Shown here: positions 23,641 through 34,394 of the stretch, piece after piece
How the letters are laid out: every line of letters starts with the position of its first letter
Position numbering within the stretch: position 1 is the first letter of the stretch
Assembly: GCF_000247695.1 (NCBI RefSeq)
Contig: NW_004624730.1
Location: forward strand, 30,880,041-30,944,040
DNA: 64,000 bases
Origin: Heterocephalus glaber
Lineage: Eukaryota > Chordata > Mammalia > Rodentia > Bathyergidae
Direction of reading: 5' to 3'
Notes under the pieces: generated by a model
Database searches by the model: none
Seen by the model: the letters and a program-made list of their open reading frames with translations, nothing else
What the model was told of the DNA's origin: nothing
Position numbers and translations under genes: made by a program

Positions 23641-25426
23641 CATGGAAAGCAAAGCAATTTCATTAACCAGAAGTGGGGGGGTCCTTAAAAATTCCTTAAG
23701 GCTTTTTAAAATAAAGTTTATTAACTTTGATAACAGAAATGCCACTAGAATTTCAATCTTTAATTACATAAATGCCTTCACTGAAGTGATGGGTGGCAAA
23801 CGTGTATATTTGGGCAACAAATTGCTATTTGCCAAGATTTTTATTACTTTGGGAACATAAATCAGAACAAAAAAAGTTATAATAAGACATAGATTTATAT
23901 CTCTTAACATTGGAAAGATTTGAAAGTGTTTTGTGTATGTCCTTAGCAAGCTGTTTTAGGCTAAATTAGATACTGTTTTCAGTAAATACAAAGCAGTTTA
24001 CTTATACTTAAAAAAAAACTATTTTCCTCAAGAAGCACTATTTTCCCCAGGAAAAACAGATCAGCAGCTAGGGAGTCTTACTTGCCTTTAAAAATAAAGG
24101 TAGCTATATTCATACTAAGTATATATGGAGGAGAATGACCTACTCACCCCAGCCTTTACTGAAAACATAACAAAAACAAATTATGGAAGTAGTGACTGGA
24201 GTTGGGCACAGAGAAATAATTTTTTGGCAGTAAATCAGTCTTATAAACTAGTAGATGTTAGCCACAGACTAGACATTAGATTCTAATGAAACATTTTGTG
24301 TGGCAGGCTGATAAAAAACAAATTTATTTTATCTCTGCAGAAATCTGTTCTTATAATTGTTATTACATAATAGAAGAATGGGGAGTAATTATATTTATCT
24401 AAAAATACAACCAAATTTTCTCCCATAATGCTGACAATGTGTGAGGGCTGTTATATCTGTCGAAATAATCTGGCAAGTAGCATATGGAGACTGGTTATTG
24501 TATAGGTAACTTTCCATAGCACTTTCTCATGGTATACTTTGAATGATAAATAAACTGAAATATGTGTTTTGAGTTAACAGTTTGACTGGACAATCTTAAG
24601 TGAGGGTTTCTAGGTCAATGTCAACATTTACTTTTTCTCAATTTTATGAATTTTGGACATATAATTACCTCAGACTAAGACACAGTTAAAAAAAAAACTG
24701 TTCATGGCCTTATGGATTTAAAAGCAAATAAAACCTGCGCACTCAAAGCTTTCATCAACTCTACTGTATTTTTTTTAAGTTGTTAAGGGTGCAACTGAAT
24801 TATGAAGTATTACATTCTTTAAAGATTAAGAATTTGTAAGAAGCATAAATGTAAGATTTTCCAGGATGACCATCTCAGGGACTAAAGAGAAAATGTTTGG
24901 TTGCCGTTCTCTAAATTTTCCGAAGGCACCAAGCATTGATTAGATCACTTTGCTTAGTGTGATAAAAAATATATAGTGTATACTTATTTTAAAGAAAGAG
25001 AAATATAAAAAAGAGAGAAACTAGTTTTTCTCTGTAAAATGCTTCCAGCAACAAAAACTATTGCCACAAATTATGCTTTCAATTTTCCTATATGTTTTTT
25101 GGCTAGGTCAGAATAGAAACTTAAATTTAATTTATGATACGTGATTTCATAATTGCCATTATATTTACAAAGGCAGTTTCAAGTTATACTTTAATAGTGC
25201 ATGATACCAAGAATAGCTTGTCTAATTTATTGATTCCTTGAGTTAATATTCAAGGAAACATTCTCATTTATCATATCATAGGTATGTATTCTCTGTATCA
25301 ATTTTATGTTTATTGCCTCACTTTACATTCATTGTAAATGGATAATATCAAACTATTGGCTTAATTTATCATAAATTACTGAATACAAATCTAATTCAAT
25401 TTGCTTATGTAAGAGTTAAACCAGTT
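23641..25426. other. No recognisable gene or repeat
   Basis: AT-rich unique-looking sequence without ORFs of interest, CpG clusters or a nameable repeat. Confidence 0.5.
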
Positions 25427-25457
25427 CATGGTTGTGTTTCTTTTTTTTTTTTTTTTT

Positions 25458-25557
25458 NNNNNNNNNNNNNNNNNNNNNNNNNNNNNNNNNNNNNNNNNNN
25501 NNNNNNNNNNNNNNNNNNNNNNNNNNNNNNNNNNNNNNNNNNNNNNNNNNNNNNNNN
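25458..25557. other. Assembly gap, exactly 100 N
   Basis: A 100-N spacer, the conventional size for a gap of unknown length, directly after a T17 run. The T run probably starts an antisense ID element lost in the gap. See the finding on the split target-site duplication. Confidence 0.99.
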
Positions 25558-25559
25558 AA

Positions 25560-25900
25560 GGGAAAACTCCAAATGTGATATATTAACCCTACATAAACCC
25601 CAGGAAATATTATACAACTATTCAAATGGACTGATATGGAAATAGTAAACATCTACAAAATAATGGTAAGTGAAACAAGTAAACTACAAAATAGTATGCA
25701 CATAGTAGTATTAAGTAAAAGAATAAAGTATAATACTCTTATGTTAACCATATTTATAACTTGGCCAAATTAAATATACACTGAAAGAAGATATAGAAAT
25801 TAAAAGTACCTATTGCATCAAGGTGATAAAATTATGCATAAAACTTATCTTTTAAATTTACTTTTAAGGCTATTAGTCTTTTAAAATGTTTTATAATGGG
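25560..25900 (+). repeat. Old L1 (L1ME-type) 3' relic
   Basis: GGAAATATTATACAACTATTC and GTAAGTGAAACAAGTAAACT, then TACAAAATAGTATGCACATA, are recognisable blocks of old L1 3' ends. The outer parts are too worn to delimit. Confidence 0.5.
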
Positions 25901-25972
25901 AGATAGTAAAAAAAATAAATAAAAATCACTCATCTCATCACCTAAATAATAATGAATAAAAACCATATCGAG

Positions 25973-26070
25973 GGCCGGGGATTTAGCTCAGTGGTTTCTC
26001 CACCTGCCTTGCAAGCGGAAGGTCCTGAGTTTGATCCCCAGTACCAAAAAAACCAAAAAAACAAAAAAAA
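25973..26070 (+). mobile_element. ID-type SINE
   Basis: GGCCGGGGATTTAGCTCAG head with a tail of A runs broken by CC. Flanks AACCATATCGAG and ACCCCATATTGAG are a decayed duplication. Confidence 0.93.
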
Positions 26071-26382
26071 CCCCATATTGAGCAAATATCCTTAGTCCTC
26101 CTTTGTTCATATACAAAGTCTGCTAAAAATATATATATACACACTCCAGCAGTTTGATGTACTAATAAATGTCTGGAAGCTAATGGCCACCACTTTGAGC
26201 ACCTCTTATAATTGCAGAGGCTAAAAGTAACTTGTATTAATGTCATGATATCTGAATAAATTTAGTGGTAAAATATTTATACAAACTTTTCTTTACCTGA
26301 TGTACATACTTTTGGGCAGACTCTATATGCAAAAACTATATATAAAAACAAAATTAGAACCATACTATGCATACTACTTTTT

Positions 26383-26460
26383 TTTTTGGTATGGGGGCTT
26401 GAACTCGAGTCCTTATGCTTGCACAGCAGGTGGCGAAACCACTGAGCTAAATCCCTGGCA
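26383..26460 (-). mobile_element. ID-type SINE
   Basis: Antisense ID, slightly 5'-truncated. A perfect 16-bp duplication TATGCATACTACTTTT lies at 26367-26382 and 26461-26476. Confidence 0.95.
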
Positions 26461-26476
26461 TATGCATACTACTTTT

Positions 26477-27185
26477 AATCTTTTTTTTCATTTAACAAGT
26501 GGTGGACAGGCTCACTAGCGTACTGAGCACAGCTGATCCAAACTACCCCACAGCTATTTAAGTCAAGCACTAAGCATTTCTAAGGCTCGATGATTGTATC
26601 TATAGAACAAAGCAAATAATGGCAGGAGGTGAGGATTGATGCTTCTTTACAACTATAACAGTGTGGTAAATTTAAAATATATAGAACCAATGCAGATAAA
26701 TGAAGGAATGAAATATACAGACAAATCCTAACCCCCAAAACAGTCTCCCAAGAATGCCATCAGATGATAACATACAACTCACACCATATCCCCAGGAGAA
26801 GTCCGAACTCCCTTCTGTAGAGATCCCTGTGCCTGTATAACTCGGAAAAGCAGACCTTGAATTCCCAGTGTCAGTTGATGTAAAAGGTGATTCTTGGGTG
26901 ATGTCAGATTCACTAAATGCACAATTTGGAAAGATGGGAGAAAAAAGAAAAATTCTCGTATTTCCTCAGGTTTTTGCAGTATTAAATACTCATCAGCTTA
27001 GCAGATAATAAGCAGGTGTACAAATACAGCCACAGAGGCAAAAATCAATGAAGAACTTGAAATTAAACCATCTTACAAAAGTCTTACCTAATTGATGGGA
27101 TTCATTCCAAATAATTCTAGTCATAGTTTATAATGAATATTTTAATATTCCACATATAACATAATCTTGACAACTAAAGATATTT
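26477..27185. other. No recognisable gene or repeat
   Basis: Nothing recognised. Confidence 0.45.
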
Positions 27186-27187
27186 CA

Positions 27188-27465
27188 GAGCTGGGTGTAG
27201 TCATGTATGCCAGTAATCCCAGCACGTTGGGAGGCTGAGGCACAAGGATCGCAAGTTTTGTGTTTTTTTTGGTACTGGGGATTGAACTCGGATCCTTGCA
27301 CTTGCGCAGCAGGCGATGAAATGAGGATCACAGGTTTGAGCCCAGCCTGGGCAACTTAGCAAGACCCTGTCTCAAAATAAAAGATCAAAAAAGACCTGAG
27401 GATGTTGCTTAGTGTAAGGTCCTGGATTCAATTCTCAGGACTGGGGAGAAAAAAAAAAAGAGATT
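27188..27465 (+). mobile_element. B1-ID dimeric SINE, interrupted by an ID
   Basis: A B1 monomer (GTAATCCCAGCACGTTGGG, resuming as GCCCAGCCTGGGCAACTTAG) is followed by a worn ID monomer (GGATGTTGCTTAGTG, GTCCTGGATTCAATTC) and an A tail. A truncated antisense ID sits inside the B1 half. Confidence 0.88.
27259..27323 (-). mobile_element. 5'-truncated ID SINE inside a B1-ID dimer
   Basis: It lacks the tRNA-like 5' part. Flanks AGGATCGCAAGTTT and AGGATCACAGGTTT are a duplication of B1 sequence with two mismatches. Confidence 0.88.
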
Positions 27466-27479
27466 TCAGAAATGTTAAT

Positions 27480-27600
27480 AGTAGTAAATGAACTTGTGTG
27501 GTATTTTACCAAGTACTTTCACAAATATTAACCTCATTTTATCCTTAATATCACTTAGAGATGTAGAGCTCAGTTAACTCTATTTAAAAAACAAAGAATC
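27480..27600 (+). repeat. MIR-like relic, split by two IDs
   Basis: CAAGTACTTTCACAAATATT and CCTCATTTTATCCTTAATAT fit the MIR core order. The ID pair begins directly after it. Confidence 0.45.
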
Positions 27601-27694
27601 GGGCCAGGGATTTAGCTCAGTGGTTCCACTGCCCGCCTTGCAAGCTCAAGGTCCCAAGTTTGATCCCCAGTACCAAAAAAAAAAAAAACCCCCC
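27601..27694 (+). mobile_element. ID-type SINE, first of a tandem pair
   Basis: A complete ID with an A/C-rich tail. The target sequence AAAAAACAAAGAATC precedes it (27586-27600) and follows it (27695-27709). Confidence 0.95.
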
Positions 27695-27709
27695 AAAAAA
27701 CAAAGAATC

Positions 27710-27798
27710 CAGGACCAGGGATTTAGCTCAGTGGTGCCACCGCCTGCCTCAAAAGTGCAAGGTCCCGAGTTCTATCCTGGGTACCAAAAAACAAAAAC
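27710..27798 (+). mobile_element. ID-type SINE, second of a tandem pair
   Basis: Begins right after the second copy of the shared target sequence. A third copy, AAAAACAAAGAATC, follows its tail at 27799-27812. Two IDs thus share three copies of one target site. Confidence 0.95.
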
Positions 27799-27924
27799 AA
27801 AAACAAAGAATCTGACGTTTAGTTCCATGTTTTAAAACTAGAGTTTATATTTTTCTATAATGACATAATGCGTCTCAGAACCCTCTTTAAAGTTATAGCC
27901 TCCTCTATGCTATTTCTTACAATA

Positions 27925-28116
27925 ACTGCAGTTAATATTTACTCAGCATTTATTATATGACAAAAATTGTATGTATTATATACATACTTTATCTCATTTT
28001 GTTCACAACTCCCTAAAAAATGTACATTATAATGTAAGTAACTTCCCCAATGTCACTCAACTAATACATATTAGTACTAGGGTTAAAAATGCTAGGACTC
28101 TTCCTGAATCCATGTT
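27925..28116 (+). repeat. MIR element
   Basis: GTTAATATTTACTCAGCATTT, then TACTTTATCTCATTTTGTTC, CCCCAATGTCACTCAACTA and TTAAAAATGCTAGGACTC follow the MIR consensus from 5' to 3'. Confidence 0.7.
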
Positions 28117-28206
28117 CTTTTTTTTTTTTTTTTTGTACCAGGGATCAAACTTAGGACCTTGCACTTGGGAGGCAGGCAGCAGAACCACTGAGCTAAATCC
28201 TCAACC
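28117..28206 (-). mobile_element. ID-type SINE with suspicious flanks
   Basis: Antisense ID with a T18 run on its left. Its right flank (CATGGTTGTGTTTCTT, 28215-28230) does not pair with its own left flank but matches exactly the sequence before the T run at 25427-25442. Confidence 0.92.
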
Positions 28207-28230
28207 CATGGTTCCATGGTTGTGTTTCTT

Positions 28231-29684
28231 CACATTTAGCTATCTGTAGAGTGGTGTGAAGTGCTTAATTAATTTGTATATTTTATGCAAATAATTGAAA
28301 TTTAAAAATTCCTTAGTTGTTCTTAGGTCTTACTGAATTATATGTATTCAATAATCAAAACTAGCTTTTTCAAAGGAAACCTGTCAAATTCTAATGACAA
28401 AATCTGTCTCCATCTAAAGTGTTTGTTGAAAGTAATCATAACTTTGCTCAGATCTGAGGAACTAGGTGACTCCATGTGGAAAGCAAGGCTTGATGTAGAG
28501 GTTTGGACTGACCTTGTCTGGCAGGCTGTGCCATCTGTTCTGCAGGAGCATGACTTGGCTGAAAAAGCAGGCCAGTGGTGACTTTCTCCTCAGAAAATAT
28601 AAACTAACAATGACCTATCTCAGTATGTTTTGCAGTGAAATATTTTCCTTGAAACATGAACAGTTTGATTCCCATTTGAGGGCGTGAAGTAGAAAAGTTG
28701 GCAACCTCTGTAATTACTGCCAACTAAGGAACCCTGCCAAGCTTCAGAAGACACAGAAAGGCCAGGGTAGCCAAAAGACACTATAAAAAAGTAAATCTTC
28801 AAGGTAAAGTTGACAGATACTGGCGAGAAGGATAAAAATGGGTTGTATAACAATCTGGCTCTGCTTTCTCGCATCAGAGAAAGGGACCTTGGAAGAAGAG
28901 AGCCCTGAGGATGTTCATAGGAAATTGCCTCTTGGGGAACTATAAACATAATGTAGGGTGAGGTAACTCTTGAATATAGTTCTGAGGAACATCTGACTGC
29001 TCATAAAAGGCTTACCTTAACTAAACTAATTGAGGGATGTGATGGAATTAGGCTAGGAAGCTGTGTGCTATCCTATCTTTGAGAGTTGCCACGGCAACTC
29101 AGAAGGATTGAATTGGATATCTGTGGGGTACATTTTAAAAATGAGACCTGGAGGAGGTAGGGAAGGAGGAGGACCAGAACGAACAAACAGCTGGTATTAA
29201 ACAGTAGCTGAAGGCAAAAGGGCTGGTAAGCTCAGCTTGTGAACAAAGCTGATTGGGGCTGCTGCTCCTGCTGAGCCTTTGGGATTGTACATAAGAGAAA
29301 TTTAGCAAGGCACTGGTTGGTCTTGCCTATGCTCCATACCAAATGGTGTCCAAAAACAGGGCAAAATATTAAATGTGATGCAATAGAACTCTATCTTATT
29401 GTATTGTTAATTGTCCACGTCTCCATTTGTTTTCAACCCTTTTTCTTGTGTGGCTGTAAGACTACTGAATTGGAAGCAGACAAAAGAGACTTCTAGAAAC
29501 TTGTTTATATTTAAACTATGTAAGAAAATAAAAATTTGTACCTCTACATAAAAATATACTTTGCCAAAATGTCCTTCATTTTCTCCAACTTCTCCAGGGT
29601 CAGGGTCATGGTGTCTTTTGCATGGCAATATACATGTTGAATACTTTTTTTTTTTTTAAGTTTGAACCTAAGTCAATTAAAAAT
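28231..29684. other. Unique sequence, no recognisable repeat
   Basis: About 1.4 kb with higher GC than its surroundings and no transposon I can name. Open frames here are short and show no known domain. A palindromic X-box lies at 29083-29100. It is a candidate regulatory stretch rather than a gene. Confidence 0.4.
29083..29100. promoter_or_regulatory. Palindromic RFX-type X-box
   Basis: GAGTTGCCACGGCAACTC is an 18-bp sequence with perfect 8-bp inverted arms. Its core GTTGCC-AC-GGCAAC fits the symmetric X-box bound by RFX factors. Function is inferred from the motif only. Confidence 0.5.
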
Positions 29685-29700
29685 AAAAAGCACTTCTTTT

Positions 29701-29784
29701 TTTTTTTTTTTTTGGTACTGGGATCAAACTCAGGTCCTTGCACTTGCGGGGCAGGTGACAGAACCACTAAGCTAAATCCCTGGC
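29701..29784 (-). mobile_element. ID-type SINE, one of a pair in a single target duplication
   Basis: Antisense ID following the left flank AAAAAGCACTTCTTTT (29685-29700). There is no second copy of that flank between it and the next ID. Confidence 0.93.
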
Positions 29785-29789
29785 CCTGT

Positions 29790-29878
29790 TGGTTTTTGTT
29801 TTTTGGTACTGGGGATTGAACTTGGGTCCTTGCGCTTGCGCAGCAGGCGGCAAAACCACTGAGCTAAATTCCTGGCCC
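29790..29878 (-). mobile_element. ID-type SINE, partner of the pair
   Basis: Antisense ID followed by the right flank AAAATGCACTTCTTTT (29879-29894). Both IDs lie within one 16-bp duplication (one mismatch), implying a single dimeric insertion or very tight nesting. Confidence 0.93.
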
Positions 29879-29894
29879 AAAATGCACTTCTTTT

Positions 29895-30590
29895 AACATG
29901 AAATAATAAAATGTGATTATTTTAAAAAGCCAATCTATTTTCCTCAGGCTTGTTTTCTAATTTTTTTTGTAGATGTATATGAAGTTTTAATTAACTACTA
30001 TGTACGGATCCCACAGATTTTGTAAAATATTAGATTTTTAAACAGCTAGTCCTAGAAAGCACACAGAGAAGTTTATGCTGGGCTTGAAAGTGACCTTTTA
30101 CCATCAGCTTCTTGTGGCAGTTTGAGTATAGACTGGCATGAGCTCTTTAGAGTTATTTTGAGTAGATATAGCAACAGTATCTGCTAATGAAGCTTTGAGC
30201 TGAGTGAACATTACTTATACTCCTGCTCTGAGAAATGTGTATGTGTGATATGTTCATTATATAAAAGATTTGAAGCATATGACTTATAAATATTAATAAA
30301 ATGTACAATATTCTTTATTACAAATTCCATCTTGCCAATTGATACGCATGGACTATGTCAGTAACTTTGGCTAAACTATTGTATGTATAATCAAATTATG
30401 GTTGCAATTGACCTACACATTAATATTTGTTTATGTTAGTGAGTAAAATGAATGTAAAATATTGAAATAATGTCGAAATTTTATTTTGTCATGAATGATA
30501 CAAATGACTTTGCTGAAACAGATGAGTTTTCATATGCTGAAATATTTCTTTTGCTTTTTTATACTACTTACTGTGTGAAATGAGTATGGA
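29895..30590. other. No recognisable gene or repeat
   Basis: AT-rich sequence without ORFs of note. Confidence 0.5.
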
Positions 30591-30606
30591 TATAATACAT
30601 TTTTAA

Positions 30607-30697
30607 ATCTTTTTTTTTTTTTGGTACTGAGGATCGAACTCGGGTCTTGTGCTTGCAAGGCAAGCTGCGGAACCACTGAGCTAAATCCCCAACCCCT
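30607..30697 (-). mobile_element. ID-type SINE
   Basis: Antisense ID with a perfect 16-bp duplication TATAATACATTTTTAA at 30591-30606 and 30698-30713. Confidence 0.95.
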
Positions 30698-30713
30698 TAT
30701 AATACATTTTTAA

Positions 30714-31270
30714 TCTACATCACTGACATTTTCTGAATTATGTTCTTAAGATAATCAACAAAATGAAGCACCAAACCTTGATTTGTAGGATATTATTGAC
30801 AGGAATATGGATAACTGAAACACTTACAATAATCACTTTTAAACAAGCTTTCTGGCTAAAGGTTAGTGGATGAAGTCACATACTATTCATTTCTGACTAG
30901 AATATTCACAACTTCAGAATTACTGCATAAGCTAAACCATACATACCTGACATCACACTGTGTATATTAAAGCATTTTAACATGCATTATAGCTATCATA
31001 ACACTGCAATTTGTCATCACTGAGATTTATGTGTCATGTCAACATGTCCATAGTTAATTACACATGTTGATAATAAAATATAACTTCCCAATATAGAAAC
31101 ACTGAATTTCTGGAGACTCCATAGAGTAAAAGCATCTATGTAAAAGTGTATGCTATTTTTTAGTATACAAAAATTAATAAAATCAAACCATATGGAAGTA
31201 TATAAATAAAAAAACATGAAAGTACCTTGTTTACTGCTTTAATTCTCAAAGTTAATTATTCTTCTTCTTA
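30714..31270. other. No recognisable gene or repeat
   Basis: AT-rich sequence; nothing recognised. Confidence 0.5.
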
Positions 31271-31357
31271 TTTTTTTTTTTGGGTACCGGAGATCGAACT
31301 TGGGACTTTGCCCTTGCAAGGTAGGCACCAGAACCTCCGAGCTAAATCTCCGGCCCC
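31271..31357 (-). mobile_element. ID-type SINE fused to a truncated L1
   Basis: Antisense ID whose 5' end directly abuts the L1 that ends at 31358, in the same orientation. The junction is at the same L1 nucleotide, within one base, as the ID in the L1 at 2.8-9.1 kb. No L1 sequence continues on its 3' side. Confidence 0.93.
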
Positions 31358-33118
31358 AGTCTGTTTCTTTTGATTGGTGAATTGACACCATTTAGATTGA
31401 TGGTTATAAATGGCTTATCTTTGTCATATTATTTTTTTGCTGTTGGTTCCCTGTGCTTTTCTTCTGTTTAAATACTTGCCCTGTCTGATGCTTCTTTCTA
31501 TTGGTGTTCTTGGAATTGTGATCTTCATTATCTCTTTCTAAAATATCCTTCAGGGGATTTTGTAGAGCTCCTTTGGTGGTCATAAATTTCTTCAGTTGTT
31601 CTTTGTCATGGAAGTATCTTATTTCTCCATTGATTTTGAAAGATAGTTTTGCAGCGTACATCATTCTGGGTTGGAGGTTGTTCAGAACCTAAAATACTTC
31701 ACTCCAAGAGCTCCTTGACTTAAGGGTTTGCATTGAGAAGTATGCTGTGATTCTGATGGGCTTTCTTTTGTAGGTGATTTGTTTCTATTCTTGAATAGCT
31801 TTCAGTATTCTGTTCTTGTACTGTATTTCTGGAATCTTAGTAATTATATGCCATGAGTAGATTTACTATGGTCATGGCTAGAGTTCTGTATGCTTCCCTT
31901 ATTTGTATGTCAAATTCTTTTCCCATGTTTGGGAAGTTTTCTCCCATTCCTTTTGTGGATAGATTTTTTTTATGACATTTGTGCTGTCTCCTACTTTCTC
32001 ATTGACTCCAATCAATCTTATGCTGTTATATTGTTCATTTTTGCATCATCCTGCATTTTTTGGATTGATCATGGTCCCTTGCTATTTTTAAGATATATTT
32101 CCTTTTGTGATCGCTAACCACAATCATGTCTTCTAGATATGAAATTCTATCTTCACCTTTGTTCAACTGGTTGCATATACTTTCAGTGAAATGTTTAATT
32201 TCCTGGATGTTTGTTTAAATCTGTTTCATGTATTCCATTTCTTTCCTATGTTGGGCATTCATGGTTTCCATCATTTTCCTAAGCGCCTCTTATTTTTTTA
32301 TCTGTATCTACTCTAGATTCATTGAGCAAGTCCTTCATTTGATCATCATTTCTTTTTTTACTTGAGAGATTATTTTCTCTATACTGTCATACATCTATTT
32401 TTTTCTTCTGCTGATATCATTTCAGAAAATTCAAGTGGGTGGGCTCTGATTTCCAATATCTTGTTGTCCTCTGAACTTGTCTTAGGTGGGGTGGAGGTCT
32501 GGGATTGCATTTTGCTTTTTCATCTTGTCATTTTCTAAAATTTTATTTTGTTTTTTTATGTTAATGCTTATAAATAAATTTCTTATGGCAGATAACTTTA
32601 TCACTAGTATTGAGGCTTCCCTAGGAAATGTCTATTCCTTGGAAATATCTTCTTAGAGTATGTAGTTCTTGGTCTTTGTGTCTGTCCCAAGATCCTACCT
32701 TTCCAATTTATTAAGGATGAGAAGTTGCTATCTATTTGGCTCAGCACCCAGTCCTTTGGTACTGGACTATGGTGATGTTTATGACTTCAAACAATTGCCG
32801 TGTTGTTATACAAGGGAGAACAACTGATTACAACAGGTGTGACATCCTGGCTAAAGTAGTAAAATTAGCAATAACAATAGCATCAAGCACAGCCTAGAAA
32901 CTGACAAACTGGTAATGATTAATTTGGTACCTTTAATCATGCTGTTTTATTAAGTCCTGTGCCAATATTTTGTTTGATCTACAAGTCTTTTATTTCAGAT
33001 TGATTTTGGCATCAGGATGTATGTCCCTCCCTTTCTTCCAGTTACCTGTGTTTTTAGTTGATTTTTCTCTGAATAGCTCCAATAGCTTCTCCTCTATTCT
33101 GCCATGTTGAATCTCTCC
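31358..33118 (-). mobile_element. LINE-1 with 5' end and ORF1 but no ORF2
   Basis: Read on the minus strand it starts near 33110 with ATGGCAGAATAGAGGAGAAGC, typical of L1 5' UTRs. About 590 bp of 5' UTR follow, then the ORF1 relic and the first ~60 bp of ORF2 (ACCATCAATCTAAATGG, CAATTCACCAATCAAAAG), where it stops at an ID element. Most L1 copies are truncated at the 5' end, so this 3'-less form is unusual. No flanking duplication is evident. Confidence 0.85.
31430..32525 (-). pseudogene. L1 ORF1 pseudogene
   Basis: This is the ORF1p RNA-binding chaperone relic of the minus-strand L1. A start near 32524 gives MKKQNAIPDLHPT. The central region is broken by stops and frame changes. The RRM and C-terminal parts are readable: an open frame at 31404-31664 holds LSFKINGEIRYFHDKEQLKK, which is the same C-terminal block as in the L1 at 2.8-9.1 kb (LSFKIDGEIRYFHDKEHLRK when the one-base frameshift there is allowed for). 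The N-terminal halves of the two copies differ more, so they may represent different L1 subfamilies. It is not functional. Confidence 0.85.
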
Positions 33119-33159
33119 AAGACACTGTCTCAGAAAAAAAAAAAGAAAGAAAGAAAATG

Positions 33160-34390
33160 GAGCTACAGGTGGAGACTGGCACAGGTAGATTCTGGAGTCT
33201 TTGTGAATGTGAATTTTATAAGGTCTAATTACATGAAGGTCTGGTCAATTTGCTCATATAACACATTTACCTTACAAATACATGATGTTTGTTTTTTTTT
33301 AGATACACCAGCATTCTTATCTGCCATGAAACTAAATGATTTGCAACATACACTTGCTTCACATATATTGTTGATTTTATTCAATGAATTTAACTATCTG
33401 TTTCAATTTGTTTTGAAGTATTCAAGGCATTCCTTTCTGTCATCTTGAAAAGCTCAAGTTATTTAAACCCAACTAAATAGAAAATGAGAATTCTACTGGG
33501 TGAGGAAGAAGTGGTAAGTGCATGTGTGTGTGCACATGTCTGTGAGGGGGCGTGTGTGCACAAAATTGCTATGTATATTCATAATGGTGACTTAAAAATC
33601 TGATAATGCTATGGTTTCTGTAAAGACTACAAAGCCCATTAAGTATTCCCTGTTGATAAATGAACCAGAATGAGGAAATCCAGCACTGTAGGAAATATTC
33701 ACTCTGGGGAAGGAAAAGTCTGATAAGGATAACAGAAAGAACTTTGAGAATTCTAGAAATAAAATTTCCAGGTTCATTCAATCATTATTTATGTAGTTTT
33801 TTTTAGCTCTTTAAAAGCATTATTTTTTAAAAAAATTTGTCGAAACTACTTCAGTTTTTCATTAAAGAACAAAGAATAGACGTGGAATCTAATAGGGCTT
33901 TGCAAATCTTGTAGGTTTTTCTGTCAGTTCTTGGTTCCAGATGGAAAAGAGTTGAACTCAACAGTCTCTTTCCACAGCTGGGTAAGCTCAAACTTCCTTA
34001 TCTGTAGGCCTCAGGCTGTAGTCAATACAGAAATGGAAGAAAATCTCTTGGGCTTTCACTCATCTAGGAAGTCTGTAGCCCCAAGCAAGGGGCTGTAACA
34101 GAATTATAACCTAGGATGATTAGGATAATTTCTCATTTTACTAGAAAGATCATCAATATTTGATTTAACATAGAAGCCTTCAAGAAAAAGCAGCAAGATG
34201 GAAAGGTCCTAAAATAGGATTTATTTCTGTTTAAAAGACTTTAATTCTGTGATCACAATTATTTAGGGCACTTAATTTAAGGACACTAGACTATTGGTTT
34301 TCTGAAGGCCATGAGAATATCTCTTTTGCCCTTCTGATTTCCAGGGCCTGGCACAAAACTGATGATCAATGAATATATTGGATGAATGAA
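33160..34390. other. No recognisable gene; minor repeat scraps
   Basis: A-rich AAAG units lie at 33134-33160, and a short TGTGTGTGCACATG stretch lies near 33520. GCCTGGCACAAAACTGATGATC followed by ATTGGATGAATGAAT near 34350-34390 resembles the 3' end of an L2-type repeat. Otherwise the sequence is unrecognised. Confidence 0.45.
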
Positions 34391-34394
34391 TAAT

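Noticed and set aside
23346..23860. Overlapping open frames that look gene-like
   Set aside because: They fall in or directly beside an ancient interspersed repeat and encode no recognisable domain.
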